Of a DNA stretch of 60,263 nt, positions 46,743 to 58,200 are shown piece by piece (position 1 is the first letter of the stretch; each line of letters begins with the position of its first letter). Under the pieces are notes generated by a model that had not been told where the DNA came from, did no database searches, and saw only the letters and a list, made by a program, of their open reading frames with translations. The position numbers were made by a program, and so were the translations under genes. Source of the stretch: Dolichospermum planctonicum (GTDB lineage Bacteria > Cyanobacteriota > Cyanobacteriia > Cyanobacteriales > Nostocaceae); assembly GCF_005402965.1 (NCBI RefSeq), contig NZ_BJCF01000027.1:1-60263 (forward strand), in the 5' to 3' direction.

Positions 46743-48572
46743 ATGGCAATGCGAAAGCTATCAAGTCAAAAAAAATTCGGAAATTTACGTAATTTAGTAT
46801 TCAGACGGGAACGAAAGTTCTTTAAACAACCCCCACCGGTAAATATTGCTCCGAAAATACCAGAAAACAGCCCCAACACCAAATTACGACTGTTAGCTGT
46901 ATGGGGTGTGTTAATGATTGCTATGGTAGGGTTAGCATTGAACTTATATCAGCTACAAATTGTTCAGGGAAAAAAATTGACTCAGAGGGCGCGAAATCAG
47001 CAAATGGTCAATTTACGCCTGTACATTCCTCGTCGTCCAGTGGCAGATAGAAATAATAATGTGTTAGCTATTGACCGCCCCGTATATAATTTATATGCCC
47101 ATCCCAAATTATTTGATTATTCTCAGGAGAAAATTGCCGAAAAAATAGGTCTGATTATTGGTAAAAATAAGGACGAACTAGTTAAAATATTCCAAAGTAA
47201 AAGTAGTGGTATTTTATTAGCTTCTGGTGTATCCGAGGAAATTTCTGATAAATTGATATCATTACGTTTAAATGGGTTTGAGTTTATTCAAAAATACTCC
47301 CGATTTTATCCCCAAGATGATTTGGCGGCAGATGTGATAGGCTATGTTAATCTTGACCGTCGTGGCCAAGCCGGTGTAGAATACAGTCAGGAGAAGTTGC
47401 TAGAACGCCCTGGACAAACGGTGCGAATGAGTAAGACTGGTAATGGGTCATTAATGCCAGATTACGCGACTCAGGGACTACTGCATTTTGATGATTTGAA
47501 ACTGCAATTAACTATTGATAGCCGTCTACAACGGGCAGCGCGTACGGCTTTAAAACAACAGATGACTAAGTTTAAAGCCAAACGAGGTGCAGTAATTGTC
47601 ATGGATGCACTTGATGGTTCTTTGCTGGCTTTGGTTTCTCAGCCTACTTATAATCCCAATGAGTATGCTAAGTCTGATATTTCCTTATTTAAAAACTGGA
47701 CTGTAGCTGATCTTTATGAACCGGGATCAACATTTAAACCTGTAAATGTGGCGATCGCTTTAGAAAATGGTATCATTAAACCAGATGATATATTTGAAGA
47801 TCCTGGTTCTATCCAAATTGGTACACATACTATCAAAAATGCCGAAAAAACTGGTTATCGTCAATTGACTATTCCTCAAATTTTACAAACTTCTAGTAAT
47901 ATTGGCATGGTAAGAATGATGCAACGATTAAAACCATCCATATACTACAATTGGCTAGAACGTTTAAGACTAGGACAAAAAGTTAAAACAGATTTACCTT
48001 TTGAAGTCAGCGGTCAATTAAAAAATCAAGAAAAATTTATCTCTTCAGCTATTGAACCAGCAACTACATCTTTTGGACAAGGCTTTTCTCTGACTCCCTT
48101 ACAATTGGTACAACTGCACGGAGCATTAGCTAATGGTGGTAAATTAGTTACACCTCATGTAGTTCGAGGACTAATTGACAGTCAAGAACAGATACACTAT
48201 TCAGTTAATCTCCCAGAACCAAGACAAGTTTTTTCACCTACAATTACTCATCATGTTGTAGAAATGATGGAAACAGTAATTAATGAAGGTTCTGGTAAAG
48301 CGGCAAGAATTTCAGGATATCGTATTGGTGGAAAAACGGGAACAGCCCAAAAAGCCAGTCCTAATGGTGGATATATTAAAGGTGCGCGAATTACTAGTTT
48401 TGTCGCTATTTTACCTGTGGAATCTCCCCGTTATGTGGTTTTTGCAATTGTAGACGAACCCAAGGGAGAAAATGCCTATGGTTCTACAGTAGCTGCACCC
48501 ATTGCTAAAACTGTTATGGAAACACTAATTCCCATTGAAAAAATTCCCCCTAGCACCCTAGAGAAGAATTAA
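46743..48572 (+). CDS. ftsI: Peptidoglycan D,D-transpeptidase (FtsI/PBP2 type)
   Basis: The 609-residue class B penicillin-binding protein cross-links septal peptidoglycan. It has a membrane anchor (about 48-70), a dimerisation-type N-domain, and the transpeptidase domain: catalytic Ser329 in STFK, SSN (QTSSNIGM) and K531-T-G (KTGTAQ). The length and motif order are those of FtsI. It follows the FtsL-like gene by 81 bases, same strand, forming a small division unit. ATG start at 46743. Confidence 0.92.
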   Translation: MAMRKLSSQKKFGNLRNLVFRRERKFFKQPPPVNIAPKIPENSPNTKLRLLAVWGVLMIAMVGLALNLYQLQIVQGKKLTQRARNQQMVNLRLYIPRRPVADRNNNVLAIDRPVYNLYAHPKLFDYSQEKIAEKIGLIIGKNKDELVKIFQSKSSGILLASGVSEEISDKLISLRLNGFEFIQKYSRFYPQDDLAADVIGYVNLDRRGQAGVEYSQEKLLERPGQTVRMSKTGNGSLMPDYATQGLLHFDDLKLQLTIDSRLQRAARTALKQQMTKFKAKRGAVIVMDALDGSLLALVSQPTYNPNEYAKSDISLFKNWTVADLYEPGSTFKPVNVAIALENGIIKPDDIFEDPGSIQIGTHTIKNAEKTGYRQLTIPQILQTSSNIGMVRMMQRLKPSIYYNWLERLRLGQKVKTDLPFEVSGQLKNQEKFISSAIEPATTSFGQGFSLTPLQLVQLHGALANGGKLVTPHVVRGLIDSQEQIHYSVNLPEPRQVFSPTITHHVVEMMETVINEGSGKAARISGYRIGGKTGTAQKASPNGGYIKGARITSFVAILPVESPRYVVFAIVDEPKGENAYGSTVAAPIAKTVMETLIPIEKIPPSTLEKN

Positions 48573-48601
48573 AAATGTAGTATTGCTAATTACAGCAGTT
48601 T

Positions 48602-49714
48602 TCATCTTTGTGATAATTTGTGATAGGTCTCCTTGAGAGTTAATTCAATTGAACCTAAATTTTCAAATAACTGAATTAATTCATGGGATTTTGTTTTTTG
48701 CTCTGATAAAATGACTTTTAGTGGGGCTAAAAATTCAACGTCCGAATCATCTTTAAGGGCAATTTCCGCAGTTTGTAAAAGTTTGGTAGAATTAAGGAAA
48801 ATATCTTCATTTTCAAAGCCATATTTTGCCGAAATTTGATGTAAGTTAGTATCAGGTATAATGGCTCTGCCTGGTAAAGTTTCATCTAATACTAAACCTT
48901 TTAATAAAGCTAATAAACCTGCATAAATAGCAAAATTATCACAACTATCACAGGCTTTAAATTCTATCCGTCCCACTTCTGAAGGAATGCGGGCAATTTT
49001 TGTTAATGAGGGAACACTTTTGATTATTTCTTCTGCTGTTTCCACAAAAACTAATGCTGCTGATCTTTTTCCAGTTCTGATAAATGTCCTCACTGATAAA
49101 CCTGTCCATAAATCACCATCATAAAAAGGGGAACTATAACTAAAAGGAATGATATAAGGACTGTAATAGGTCAACTTTTTACCAATATCAATTAACTTTT
49201 CAGTAGACAAATTTTCCCAGGAAATATTCAAATCTGGTCCATAAGAAACCATGTAAATATGAGCAGTTTGTTCATCTGGATAAGCTTGTAATTGTCTAAT
49301 TTCAAAATCATTTAATGGAGGTTCTGGCTGAAATACGCAAGTATAGGGGTTAAAACTGGCTAGAACTGGCGAAAAACCAAAATTAGCAGCAACTTCACAG
49401 AGTAAATTAAAACTGGCTGTTAATTCATCAATTGCGCCTTGAATAGTAGAATGGATAGTGGTTCTAATTTCAATCCCTTTAGCTAAACAGTCAATTACTT
49501 CTTCAGACTCGCTAAATCTTTCAAATCCTTCAATATACCAACGCTTTTTCTTAATTCCAGCATCACCAACTCTTAATTGTGGGTAGTCAGTGGCATAAAT
49601 GGGTAATCTATCAATAATTTGCTGAAAATCGGCAAATTTTGTATTATGGAAATCGGCGAATTTTCCTTGATGATTAAGAAAAGCCACTTCATGTTCAATA
49701 CCAAAAGAAAACAT
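48602..49714 (-). CDS. gshA: Glutamate-cysteine ligase, cyanobacterial type
   Basis: The 370-residue enzyme joins glutamate and cysteine, the first step of glutathione synthesis. It begins MFSFGIEHEVAFLN, where the glutamates take part in metal and ATP binding, and has the RIEFKACDSCDN block and IRTTIHSTIQGAI. This belongs to the cyanobacterial lineage of GshA rather than the E. coli type. It is convergent with ftsI, stops 30 bases apart. ATG start at 49714. Confidence 0.85.
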   Translation of the reverse strand: MFSFGIEHEVAFLNHQGKFADFHNTKFADFQQIIDRLPIYATDYPQLRVGDAGIKKKRWYIEGFERFSESEEVIDCLAKGIEIRTTIHSTIQGAIDELTASFNLLCEVAANFGFSPVLASFNPYTCVFQPEPPLNDFEIRQLQAYPDEQTAHIYMVSYGPDLNISWENLSTEKLIDIGKKLTYYSPYIIPFSYSSPFYDGDLWTGLSVRTFIRTGKRSAALVFVETAEEIIKSVPSLTKIARIPSEVGRIEFKACDSCDNFAIYAGLLALLKGLVLDETLPGRAIIPDTNLHQISAKYGFENEDIFLNSTKLLQTAEIALKDDSDVEFLAPLKVILSEQKTKSHELIQLFENLGSIELTLKETYHKLSQR

Positions 49715-49804
49715 ACTTTACACCTGATTTATTATAAATATAACCAATTATACCCATAATTTATGCCGTTGCGAATAATATGAAAGCAGGACTAGAACTT
49801 TAAA

Positions 49805-49831
49805 TCCCTGATTTCTCAAAGAAATCAAGGA
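49805..49831. repeat. Hairpin repeat
   Basis: TCCCTGATTTC (49805-49815) pairs with GAAATCAAGGA (49821-49831), one mismatch, around a five-base loop. It lies between gshA and the next, divergently oriented gene. It could be a regulatory stem or one of the short dispersed palindromes of these genomes. Confidence 0.4.
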
Positions 49832-49897
49832 CATGAGTAATTATTGTCTATTTCAAGATAGCTGAATATTGACTAAGAAAATTTTGAGGCGTGAGTT

Positions 49898-50578
49898 ATG
49901 ATGATCAGTGTTGCTCAAACTCCTTACAGTAGTGAACAAATTATTGCTTGGTTGCGTGGATTACTGACAATTGCTTGGGCAGATGGTAATTTTGATGCTC
50001 AAGAACAGGAATTAATTACTAATCTGACCAAAAATGAATTAACCCCTACGGTGGAATGGGATAGCCTAGAAATAATTGGAGTTGATGAATTAGCGGCTAT
50101 ATTGGGTAAAGGTACACCCATAGCGGAAAATTTTTTGCGGACAGCGGTAATGGTAGCGATCGCTGATGGTATATACTCTCCTAGTGAAGATGATCTACTT
50201 CAGCAATTATGTCAAAAATTAGAACTGCAAGAAAATTTACTCACAGCCTTACGTCATACCCTAGAGGATAGCACACAAACCCAAGATTCCCCACCGGCTG
50301 GACTTCAACCCCCCCCAACATCTGATGTTTTAAATCCCTTGCGTCAATGGTTAGACGGGTTAGATATTCAAGATCCCAGAGTAGCGCGGTTTTTGTGTAA
50401 AATGATTCCTTCCCAATGTCCCTTTGAAAGAGATGTAACTTTATTTGGCCGGAAAATAGTTCATATTCCCCCACTTTGTAAAATTAACCCCCTTTATGAA
50501 CAAATGGTAGGTTTACGCTTCCGCGCTCTTTCATACTTAGCAGATGACTGTGGTGAGGATATTACACCTTATATTTAA
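49898..50578 (+). CDS. TerB-like plus Mo-nitrogenase C-terminal domain protein
   Basis: The 226-residue protein has an N-terminal TerB-like helical half: IIAWLRGLLTIAWADGNFDAQEQELI and a second acidic repeat MVAIADGIYSPSEDDLL (around 80-105). Its C-terminal half (140-226) matches the Mo-dependent nitrogenase C-terminal domain family: NPLRQWLDGLDIQDPRVARF, IPSQCPFERDV and IPPLCKINPLYEQM. Despite the name, this domain is widespread in cyanobacteria and does not prove nitrogen fixation. Conserved cysteines (RFLCKMIPSQC, PPLC) suggest metal or redox chemistry. Role unknown. Confidence 0.7.
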   Translation: MMISVAQTPYSSEQIIAWLRGLLTIAWADGNFDAQEQELITNLTKNELTPTVEWDSLEIIGVDELAAILGKGTPIAENFLRTAVMVAIADGIYSPSEDDLLQQLCQKLELQENLLTALRHTLEDSTQTQDSPPAGLQPPPTSDVLNPLRQWLDGLDIQDPRVARFLCKMIPSQCPFERDVTLFGRKIVHIPPLCKINPLYEQMVGLRFRALSYLADDCGEDITPYI

Positions 50579-50752
50579 AGTTAATAGCATTTCCCATCCT
50601 CATAGGTACAAAATAGGTACAAAAATAGAGAAGTTCACCGCAGATAAAAGCAGATAATTTTGTACCTCAGTGGACTAGAAAATGGTATATTACCGAATTA
50701 CCGAAAAATATATTGGTAATTTTTCAAAAAGAAAATGACAACTGACAACTGA

Positions 50753-51787
<1,035 letters not shown>

Positions 51788-51885
51788 TTGGTGGGTTGAT
51801 TTTGTTAAGTAAAGTCACAAATATTGTGTTAACTGACTCAAAATGTAGGAATTAGTTTTACACTAATTCGGGTATCTAGTTTGAG

Positions 51886-51906
51886 AGTTCCAGTATTTCT
51901 GGAACT
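51886..51906 (+). terminator. Hairpin after obg
   Basis: AGTTCCAG (51886-51893) and CTGGAACT (51899-51906) pair with a five-base loop about 100 bases after the obg stop. It lacks a clear T-run, so it is a weak terminator call. Confidence 0.45.
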
Positions 51907-51950
51907 TCTCGGCGTTTAGTGAATAAAATTATTATTAGCTTGGATAAATC

Positions 51951-51969
51951 AACAACTTGCAGCCTTGGG
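51951..51969 (+). repeat. 19-bp direct repeat, left copy
   Basis: AACAACTTGCAGCCTTGGG occurs here and again, identically, at 52723-52741, bracketing the DUF2281/PIN pair. The left copy is embedded in a reading frame remnant (LLLAWINQQLAALGINSLDE then stop at 51992) that looks like the tail of an Uma2-type gene. Confidence 0.8.
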
Positions 51970-52012
51970 TATTAATTCTCTAGATGAATAAAATCTGAAA
52001 TGAGGTAAAACT

Positions 52013-52306
52013 ATGACAGCTAAAGAACAACTAATCAGAGAAATCGAACAAATACCAGAAAATCTCATTGAAGAATTGTTAGATTTTTTATTATTTGCTA
52101 AAAACAGAAGAAATCAACAAACTAATGAGTCTAATTCTGCTAATCAATTAACTATAGAATCTAGTGAACAGCAACAGAAAAGTAAACCAATTTGGGAAAT
52201 ATTTGAAGAAGGTAATCAAGATTTAACAGAAGAAGTTATTGCCCAATTACCTAGAGATGGTGCAGCACAAATTGATCATTATCTTTACGGTAAACCCAAA
52301 CAATAA
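52013..52306 (+). CDS. DUF2281-like antitoxin
   Basis: The 97-residue protein has the DUF2281 helix IREIEQIPENLIEELLDFLLFAK (about 9-31), a glutamine/asparagine-rich linker (35-60) and the ending WEIFEEGNQDLTEEVIAQLPRDGAAQIDHYLYGKPK, typical of antitoxins that precede PIN toxins. It should bind and block the toxin encoded two bases downstream and help repress the operon. Both genes lie between 19-bp direct repeats. ATG start at 52013. Confidence 0.75.
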   Translation: MTAKEQLIREIEQIPENLIEELLDFLLFAKNRRNQQTNESNSANQLTIESSEQQQKSKPIWEIFEEGNQDLTEEVIAQLPRDGAAQIDHYLYGKPKQ

Positions 52307-52308
52307 TT

Positions 52309-52719
52309 ATGAAAACATTATTCGTAGATACTTTTTACTGGGTTGCCTTATTTAATCCTAAAGATGAATGGCATTTAACCGTAATAAATTATAGTAAAAA
52401 CCTTGTTTCAGTTTATCTAGTAACAACGGATGAAGTGTTAACAGAGTTTCTCAATTTCTTCTCAACTTATGATAGTAAAACAAGGCAAAATGCTATTAAT
52501 AGAGTTCAAGATATTTTGCACAATGATTATGTGCAGATTATACCCCAAACTCATAAAACATTTTTAGCAGGGCTTGAACTTTATAAACAACGTGCTGACA
52601 AAGAATACAGCCTCACAGATTGTATTTCTATGCAAACTATGAAGCAATTAGGCATTACTGAAATACTAACTCATGACAGACACTTTACCCAAGAAGGGTT
52701 TACTACACTATTTGAATAA
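52309..52719 (+). CDS. PIN-domain toxin (VapC type)
   Basis: The 136-residue protein is a PIN ribonuclease: Asp7 in LFVDTFYW, the acidic pair around TTDEVLTEFL (residues 39-48), SLTDCISM (100s) and the final HDRHF supply the metal-binding acids. Such toxins cleave RNA when not bound by the antitoxin. The stop-to-start spacing of two bases with the DUF2281 gene makes them a standard toxin-antitoxin pair. Immediately after it lies the second direct repeat and a broken Uma2 gene. Confidence 0.8.
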   Translation: MKTLFVDTFYWVALFNPKDEWHLTVINYSKNLVSVYLVTTDEVLTEFLNFFSTYDSKTRQNAINRVQDILHNDYVQIIPQTHKTFLAGLELYKQRADKEYSLTDCISMQTMKQLGITEILTHDRHFTQEGFTTLFE

Positions 52720-52722
52720 ATG

Positions 52723-52741
52723 AACAACTTGCAGCCTTGGG
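52723..52741 (+). repeat. 19-bp direct repeat, right copy
   Basis: Identical to 51951-51969. It lies three bases after the PIN gene stop and 12 bases before the start of the broken Uma2 gene. Confidence 0.8.
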
Positions 52742-52753
52742 AGTTAAAATATC

Positions 52754-53040
52754 ATGACTATTGCACAAGAAACACTCTACTATTCACCCGCAGAATATCT
52801 AGAACTAGAAGTAAATTCAGATATACGACATGAATATATTAATGGATTAATTATACATAAGACAGGCGGAACACCAGATCACAACCAACTTGCTGGCAAT
52901 TTTTATGCCATACTAAATTTTGCTCTTAAACGTCAACCCTATCAAGTTTTTGTTACAGACCAACGGCTTTAGCTGCTATTGCTTGTCAAATTTTGCTGGA
53001 AGATATCTATGATAAAGTAGATTTTGAGGTGAAAGAATGA
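52754..53040 (+). pseudogene. Uma2 family gene, internally deleted
   Basis: The frame opens MTIAQETLYYSPAEYLELEVNSDIRHEYINGLI, a standard Uma2 start with the H-E-Y-I-(N/D)-G motif, and stops at 52972 after 72 residues. In another frame the DNA goes on AAIACQILLEDIYDKVDFEVKE to a stop at 53040, which matches the Uma2 tail (LxDIYxxVxF). The middle, holding the catalytic acids, is missing. So this is an internal-deletion pseudogene of about 190 codons originally. Confidence 0.7.
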
Positions 53041-53091
53041 ATTTATTACAGAATTTGGACAGGCAAGATGCCCGTCCCACAAGAGTTTTAT

Positions 53092-54222
53092 TTACACTTT
53101 AATAAACCAGCGTTTCTGATACATCAAAACAGCAACACTATACCAAAATAACAGGGTAACAAGTGCAAATAAAAATGAACCGTTGAAATTTCCCGCCCAA
53201 GATGCAAAAATATTTTGATAAATCCAATTATAGATACTAATGGCATTTTCACCTGTACCAATTTGGGTTTTTACTGTAATTTTAATTAGAATTACCGAAG
53301 CCACAAAAAGAGCGATCGCATTTAGTCCCATAATTTCAAAAGGTTTACTCCAGCGTTTTATTAACCTCACTTCTATCAACTCATAACAAGCTGCTAATAA
53401 CATTAATGCCCAACCAGTGGTAAATAAAACATAGGAACTCGTCCAAATTTTCTTATTAATGGGAAATGCCACATCCCAAATAATTGCAATTACTAAACAA
53501 CATAAACCAAATAATACCAAATCCATGCTAGTTTGGGAATTAGCCTGTTTTTTATCTTTGATCCATTGTCCAGTAAAATACCCAGCTAAAACGCTAACTA
53601 TCGCTGGAATAGTGCTAAAAAGTCCTTCAGGATCTCCCATGAAATTAAATCCATCACCTTTATATAAATGTGCTTTGGGAATAATTAATCTATCAATAAA
53701 TGCCCCAAAATTACCTTCTCTCGTCAGCACTCCTGCACCATAATTAGGAACAGGAATATACATCATTATCAGCCAATAACCAATTAGTAATCCTCCTGCT
53801 ACTAGCCATTGATTTTTCTGAGGTAATTTTAAAACTATCAAAGATGCAAATAAGTAGGTTAAAGCAATTCGTTGTAATATCCCCATCAAGCGGATACTAC
53901 TTAAATCAAATGTCCAAATACCTTGATTCCAAAAACCATTTAACAGTAAACCCAAAATAAATAAAATAGCAGCCCGACGGAGAATACGTAAATAAACTGC
54001 TTTGTTAGGTTTGTTCTCTGCTGTATATTTTGACAGAGAAAAAGTCATTGCTACACCAACAATGAATAAAAAGAAAGGAAATATTAAATCGGTGGGTGTA
54101 CAACCGTGCCATTGTGCATGACTCAGGGAACGATAAACATCATCAGCGACTCCTGCCATATTAGCAAGAATCATCGCTGCAATGGTAATACCACGAAACA
54201 CATCAAGTGAACTCAGACGCAT
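53092..54222 (-). CDS. NagX/HGSNAT-like membrane acyltransferase family protein
   Basis: A 376-residue polytopic membrane protein with about ten hydrophobic segments. It has the family start RLSSLDVFRGITIAAMILANMAG and the HAQWHGCTPTDLIFPFFLFIVG block typical of DUF5009/NagX and HGSNAT-like proteins. The histidine in the block corresponds to the acetylated residue of human HGSNAT. It may acetylate sugars across the membrane, but the substrate is unknown. It is isolated; downstream lies the broken Uma2 gene. ATG start at 54222. Confidence 0.8.
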   Translation of the reverse strand: MRLSSLDVFRGITIAAMILANMAGVADDVYRSLSHAQWHGCTPTDLIFPFFLFIVGVAMTFSLSKYTAENKPNKAVYLRILRRAAILFILGLLLNGFWNQGIWTFDLSSIRLMGILQRIALTYLFASLIVLKLPQKNQWLVAGGLLIGYWLIMMYIPVPNYGAGVLTREGNFGAFIDRLIIPKAHLYKGDGFNFMGDPEGLFSTIPAIVSVLAGYFTGQWIKDKKQANSQTSMDLVLFGLCCLVIAIIWDVAFPINKKIWTSSYVLFTTGWALMLLAACYELIEVRLIKRWSKPFEIMGLNAIALFVASVILIKITVKTQIGTGENAISIYNWIYQNIFASWAGNFNGSFLFALVTLLFWYSVAVLMYQKRWFIKV

Positions 54223-54239
54223 AGACAGAATATCTTATT

Positions 54240-55058
54240 AGGTGACAGGTGATACGCCACGGGGATAGGTGACAGGGAACAGCTTTTTGAGTAGGGTGTG
54301 TTAGCGATTAGTAACGCACCATTTTAAATCATTGACATCATCAGAAAATCCCCCTCCTCATCCTGTACATCCTTTCATCCTGGATATCCTGATTCTGACA
54401 TAAATTAGGTGACAGGTGCTACGCCACGGGGATAGGTGACAGGGAACAGCTTTTTGAGTAAGGTGTGTTAGCGACTAGTAACGCACCATTTTAAATCATT
54501 GACATCATCAGAAAATCCCCCTCCTCATCCTGTACATCCTTTCATCCTGGATATCCTGATTCTGACATAAATTAGGTGACAGGTAACAGGTGATAGGTGA
54601 CAGGGAATAGGGAACAGCTTTTTGAGTAGGGTGTGTTAGCGACTAGTAACGCACCATTTTAAATCATTGACATCATCATAAAATCCCCATCTTCATCCTG
54701 TATATCCTTTCATCCTGGATATCCTGATTCTGACATAAATTAGGTGACAGGTAACAGGTGATAGGTGACAGGGAACAGCTTTTTGAGTAGGGTGTGTTAG
54801 CGACTAGTAGCGCATCATTTTAAATCATTGACATCATCAGAAAATCCCCCTCCTCATCCTGTACATCCTTTCATCCTGGATATCCTGATTCTGACATAAA
54901 TTAGGTGACAGGTAACAGGTGATAGGTGACAGGGAACAGCTTTTTGAGTAGGGTGTGTTAGCGACTAGTAACGCACCATTTTAAATCATTGACATCATCA
55001 GAAAATCCCCATCTTCATCCTGTACATCCTTTCATCCTGGATATCCTGATTCTGACAA
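54240..55058. repeat. Five tandem copies of a ~165-bp repeat
   Basis: Units starting AGGTGACAGG lie at 54240, 54407, 54574, 54742 and 54903 (period 161-168). Each contains GGTGTGTTA...TAACGCACC, an imperfect hairpin, followed by the shared run TAAATCATTGACATCATC and CATCCTGGATATCCTGATTC. Copies differ by point changes and by short insertions near their start (for example the GATAGGTGACAGG doubling). No frame is open and no spacers of uniform length are present. The rest of the 54223-55253 gap is plain AT-rich DNA. Two further related copies flank the other side of the large gene. Confidence 0.95.
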
Positions 55059-55253
55059 ATGTAAAAGCATGAATGTTACCAGAGTATTATGTATGTGACA
55101 CTAACTAACACACATTAAATCTAAAAATATACGGTTGTAGTTCTGACTTTAATCAATTAAAATTATATTATGACAAGGTTTTATTACGTGAAGTTGCTCA
55201 TTTTCTACCCCATATAACAAAAACCAACAGTACCAGGTGCAAAGGAAAAAATT

Positions 55254-58200
55254 ATGTCTAACAACTCTTTTCTCCGTCAAACCGCAACAACAATTGTTTT
55301 TATAGATGCCTCCCTTTCCGACTATCACACCCTCCAAGCAGGAATTATCGAAGGCGTAAAAACAGTTATTATTTCCCCAGAGCAAGACGGAATCGAGCAA
55401 ATTAGCCAAATTTTACAACAACATCCCCACATCACCACCATTCACATCCTTTCCCACGGTGCGCCCGGATGCTTATATTTAGGTAATAGTCAACTAAACT
55501 TAACCAATATTCACAATTACACCCAACAGTTACAACAGTGGCAACCTCAGAATATTTTACTATATGGCTGTAACGTCGCTGCTGGCGACGCTGGGGCAGA
55601 ATTTATTCACAAATTACATCAAATTACCAACGCCACCATTAGCGCCTCCACCACAAAAACCGGCAATGCAGCATTAGGGGGAAATTGGCAGTTAGAGGTA
55701 AATATTCCCGTTACAGAGACATTCCATAGAACGTCTCTACATTTGTCAGATATTGTTGCGGAAACCCTCAACACCTACCAGGGAGTATTTGCACCCACAT
55801 TAGTGGGAGAGTGGGATTTTTTAACCTATGCGAATGCTGTGACAGTGGTGGGTAATTATGCCTATGCCGTGGGGGATAGGTTGGAGATCATTGATATTAG
55901 CAACCCTGCCCAACCCCTTGTCAAGGGAAGTTACGATATTTATGATGGTAATAGTGTGCAAGTGGTAGGTAACTATGCCTATGTTGCCGATAGTTTTTCA
56001 GGACTGCAAATAATAGACATTAGTAACCCCACTACCCCCACCCGTAAAGGCAGTTATAATACATCTGACTATGCTTGGGGTGTGCAAGTGGTGGGTGACT
56101 ACGCTTATCTGGCTGATCGTTTTTTAGGACTACAAATAATAGACATTAGCAACCCCACTACCCCCACCCGCAAAGGCAGTTATAATAGTAGCTATGCTAG
56201 AGGTGTGCAAGTAGTGGGTGACTACGCTTATGTTGCTGATTTTGATTCAGGACTACAAATCATTGATATTAGCAACCCCACTACCCCCACCCTCAAGGGC
56301 AATTATGATACGAATAGCGATATTTTTGACTATGCTGTAGGTGTGCAAGTGGTAGGTGACTACGCTTATGTTGTTTATAGTGTTTCAGGACTACAAATCA
56401 TAGACATTAGCAACCCCACAAACCCCACCCTCAAGGGGAGTTATGATACACCTAACTATGCTAATGGTGTGCAAGTGGTGGGTGACTACGCTTATGTTGT
56501 TTATGATAATTCAGGACTAGAAATCATAGACATTAGCAACCCCACTACCCCCACCCTCAAGGGCACTTATAATGCCTCTGGCAGTGCTTATGGTGTGCAA
56601 GTAGTCGGTAACTATGCTTACGTAGCTGATTGGACTTCAGGACTACAAATCATTGATATCAGCAACCCCACTACCCCCACAGTCAAGGGCAATTATAATA
56701 CACATGAATATGCTAGAGGTGTGCAAGTTGTCGGTAACTACGCTTATGTAGCTCATGGTTGGTCAGGACTACAAATAATAGACATTAGCAACCCCACTAC
56801 CCCCACCCTCAAGGGCAATTATGATACATCTGGCAGTGCTTATGATGTGCAAGTAGTGGGTCAATATGCCTATGTGGCTGATGGTTCTTCACTACAAATA
56901 ATAGATATTAGCAACCCCACTACCCCCACCCTCAAGGGCAATTATAATATATATTATGAGGATAATACATATGGCTTTACTGAAGGTGTGCAAGTAGTGG
57001 GCAACTACGCATATATTGCTTATAGGGATTCAGGACTACAAATAATAGACATTAGCAACCCCACTACCCCTACCCGCAAAGGCTATTATGATACATCTGG
57101 CGATGCTTATGGTGTGCAAGTGGTGGGTAACTACGCTTATGTTGCTGATGGTTGGTATGGAGGACTACAAATAATAGACATAAGCAACCCCACTACCCCC
57201 ACCCTCAAAGGCAATTATGATACATCTGGCGAGGCTAGAGGTGTGCAAATAGTGGGTAACTATGCTTACATAGCTGATTATGATTCAGGACTACAAATCA
57301 TTGATATCAGCAACCCCACTACCCCCACCCTCAAGGGCAATTATGATACATCTGGCTATGCTTGGGGTGTGCAAGTAGTGGGTAACTATGCTTACGTAGC
57401 TGATGGTTGGTATGGAGGACTACAAATAATAGACATAAGCAACCCCACTACCCCCACCCTCAAGGGCAATTATGATACATCTGGCTATGCTCAGGGTGTG
57501 CAAGTAGTGGGTAATTACGCCTATGTGGCTGATGGTGACGGTGGTTTAAAGATTATTAATGTGAGTGAGTTTACTAACCAAGCACCCACCAACCTCACAC
57601 TCTCCACCAGCACAATTGCCGAAAACCAAGTTATTGGTACAGTAGTGGGTAATCTTTCCACCACAGACCCAGATACAGGAAACACCTTTACTTATAGCTT
57701 AGTCACCGGCACAGGTGCAACAGATAATAGTTTATTTACTATTACCAATAATCAACTCAAAACCAACGCTGTCTTTGACTTTGAAACCAAAAACAGTTAT
57801 AGCATTCGACTGAGGACAACAGACCAGAGTGGGTTATTCTTTGAAAGACAATTAACCATTGGAGTAACTGACATTAACGATAACGAAAGTTTCACCACCA
57901 CAGCCCAACAAGATATCATAGATGCTGACTATGGAGACGACACCATCACCAGCATATTGGCCAATTTACAACAAAACGACATCATCAAAGGTGGTAATGG
58001 CACAGACACCTTAATTATCAGCGGAGGAACAGTTAATGATCTTATCTCCATAGATACCAGTAACACCACCAATCAATTAGATATTCCTGGAACAACAGTA
58101 TTCGGATTTGAACGCTTTGATTTAACTAGCTTTGCGGGTACTATCAGCTTTGATGGTACTACTGGTAATGATTGGGTTAAAGGTGGTACAGGAAACGATG

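Noticed and set aside
49898..50578. Evidence of nitrogenase genes
   Set aside because: The Mo-nitrogenase C-terminal domain is present in many cyanobacterial proteins and no nifHDK gene is in the window, so nitrogen fixation is not claimed.
54240..55058. Tandem repeats looking like a CRISPR array
   Set aside because: The unit is about 165 bp, copies are contiguous without unique spacers, and no cas genes are near. It is a tandem intergenic repeat.
55850..57560. Regular ~126-bp DNA periodicity
   Set aside because: It is coding sequence for LVIVD propeller repeats in one open frame, not an independent DNA repeat element.
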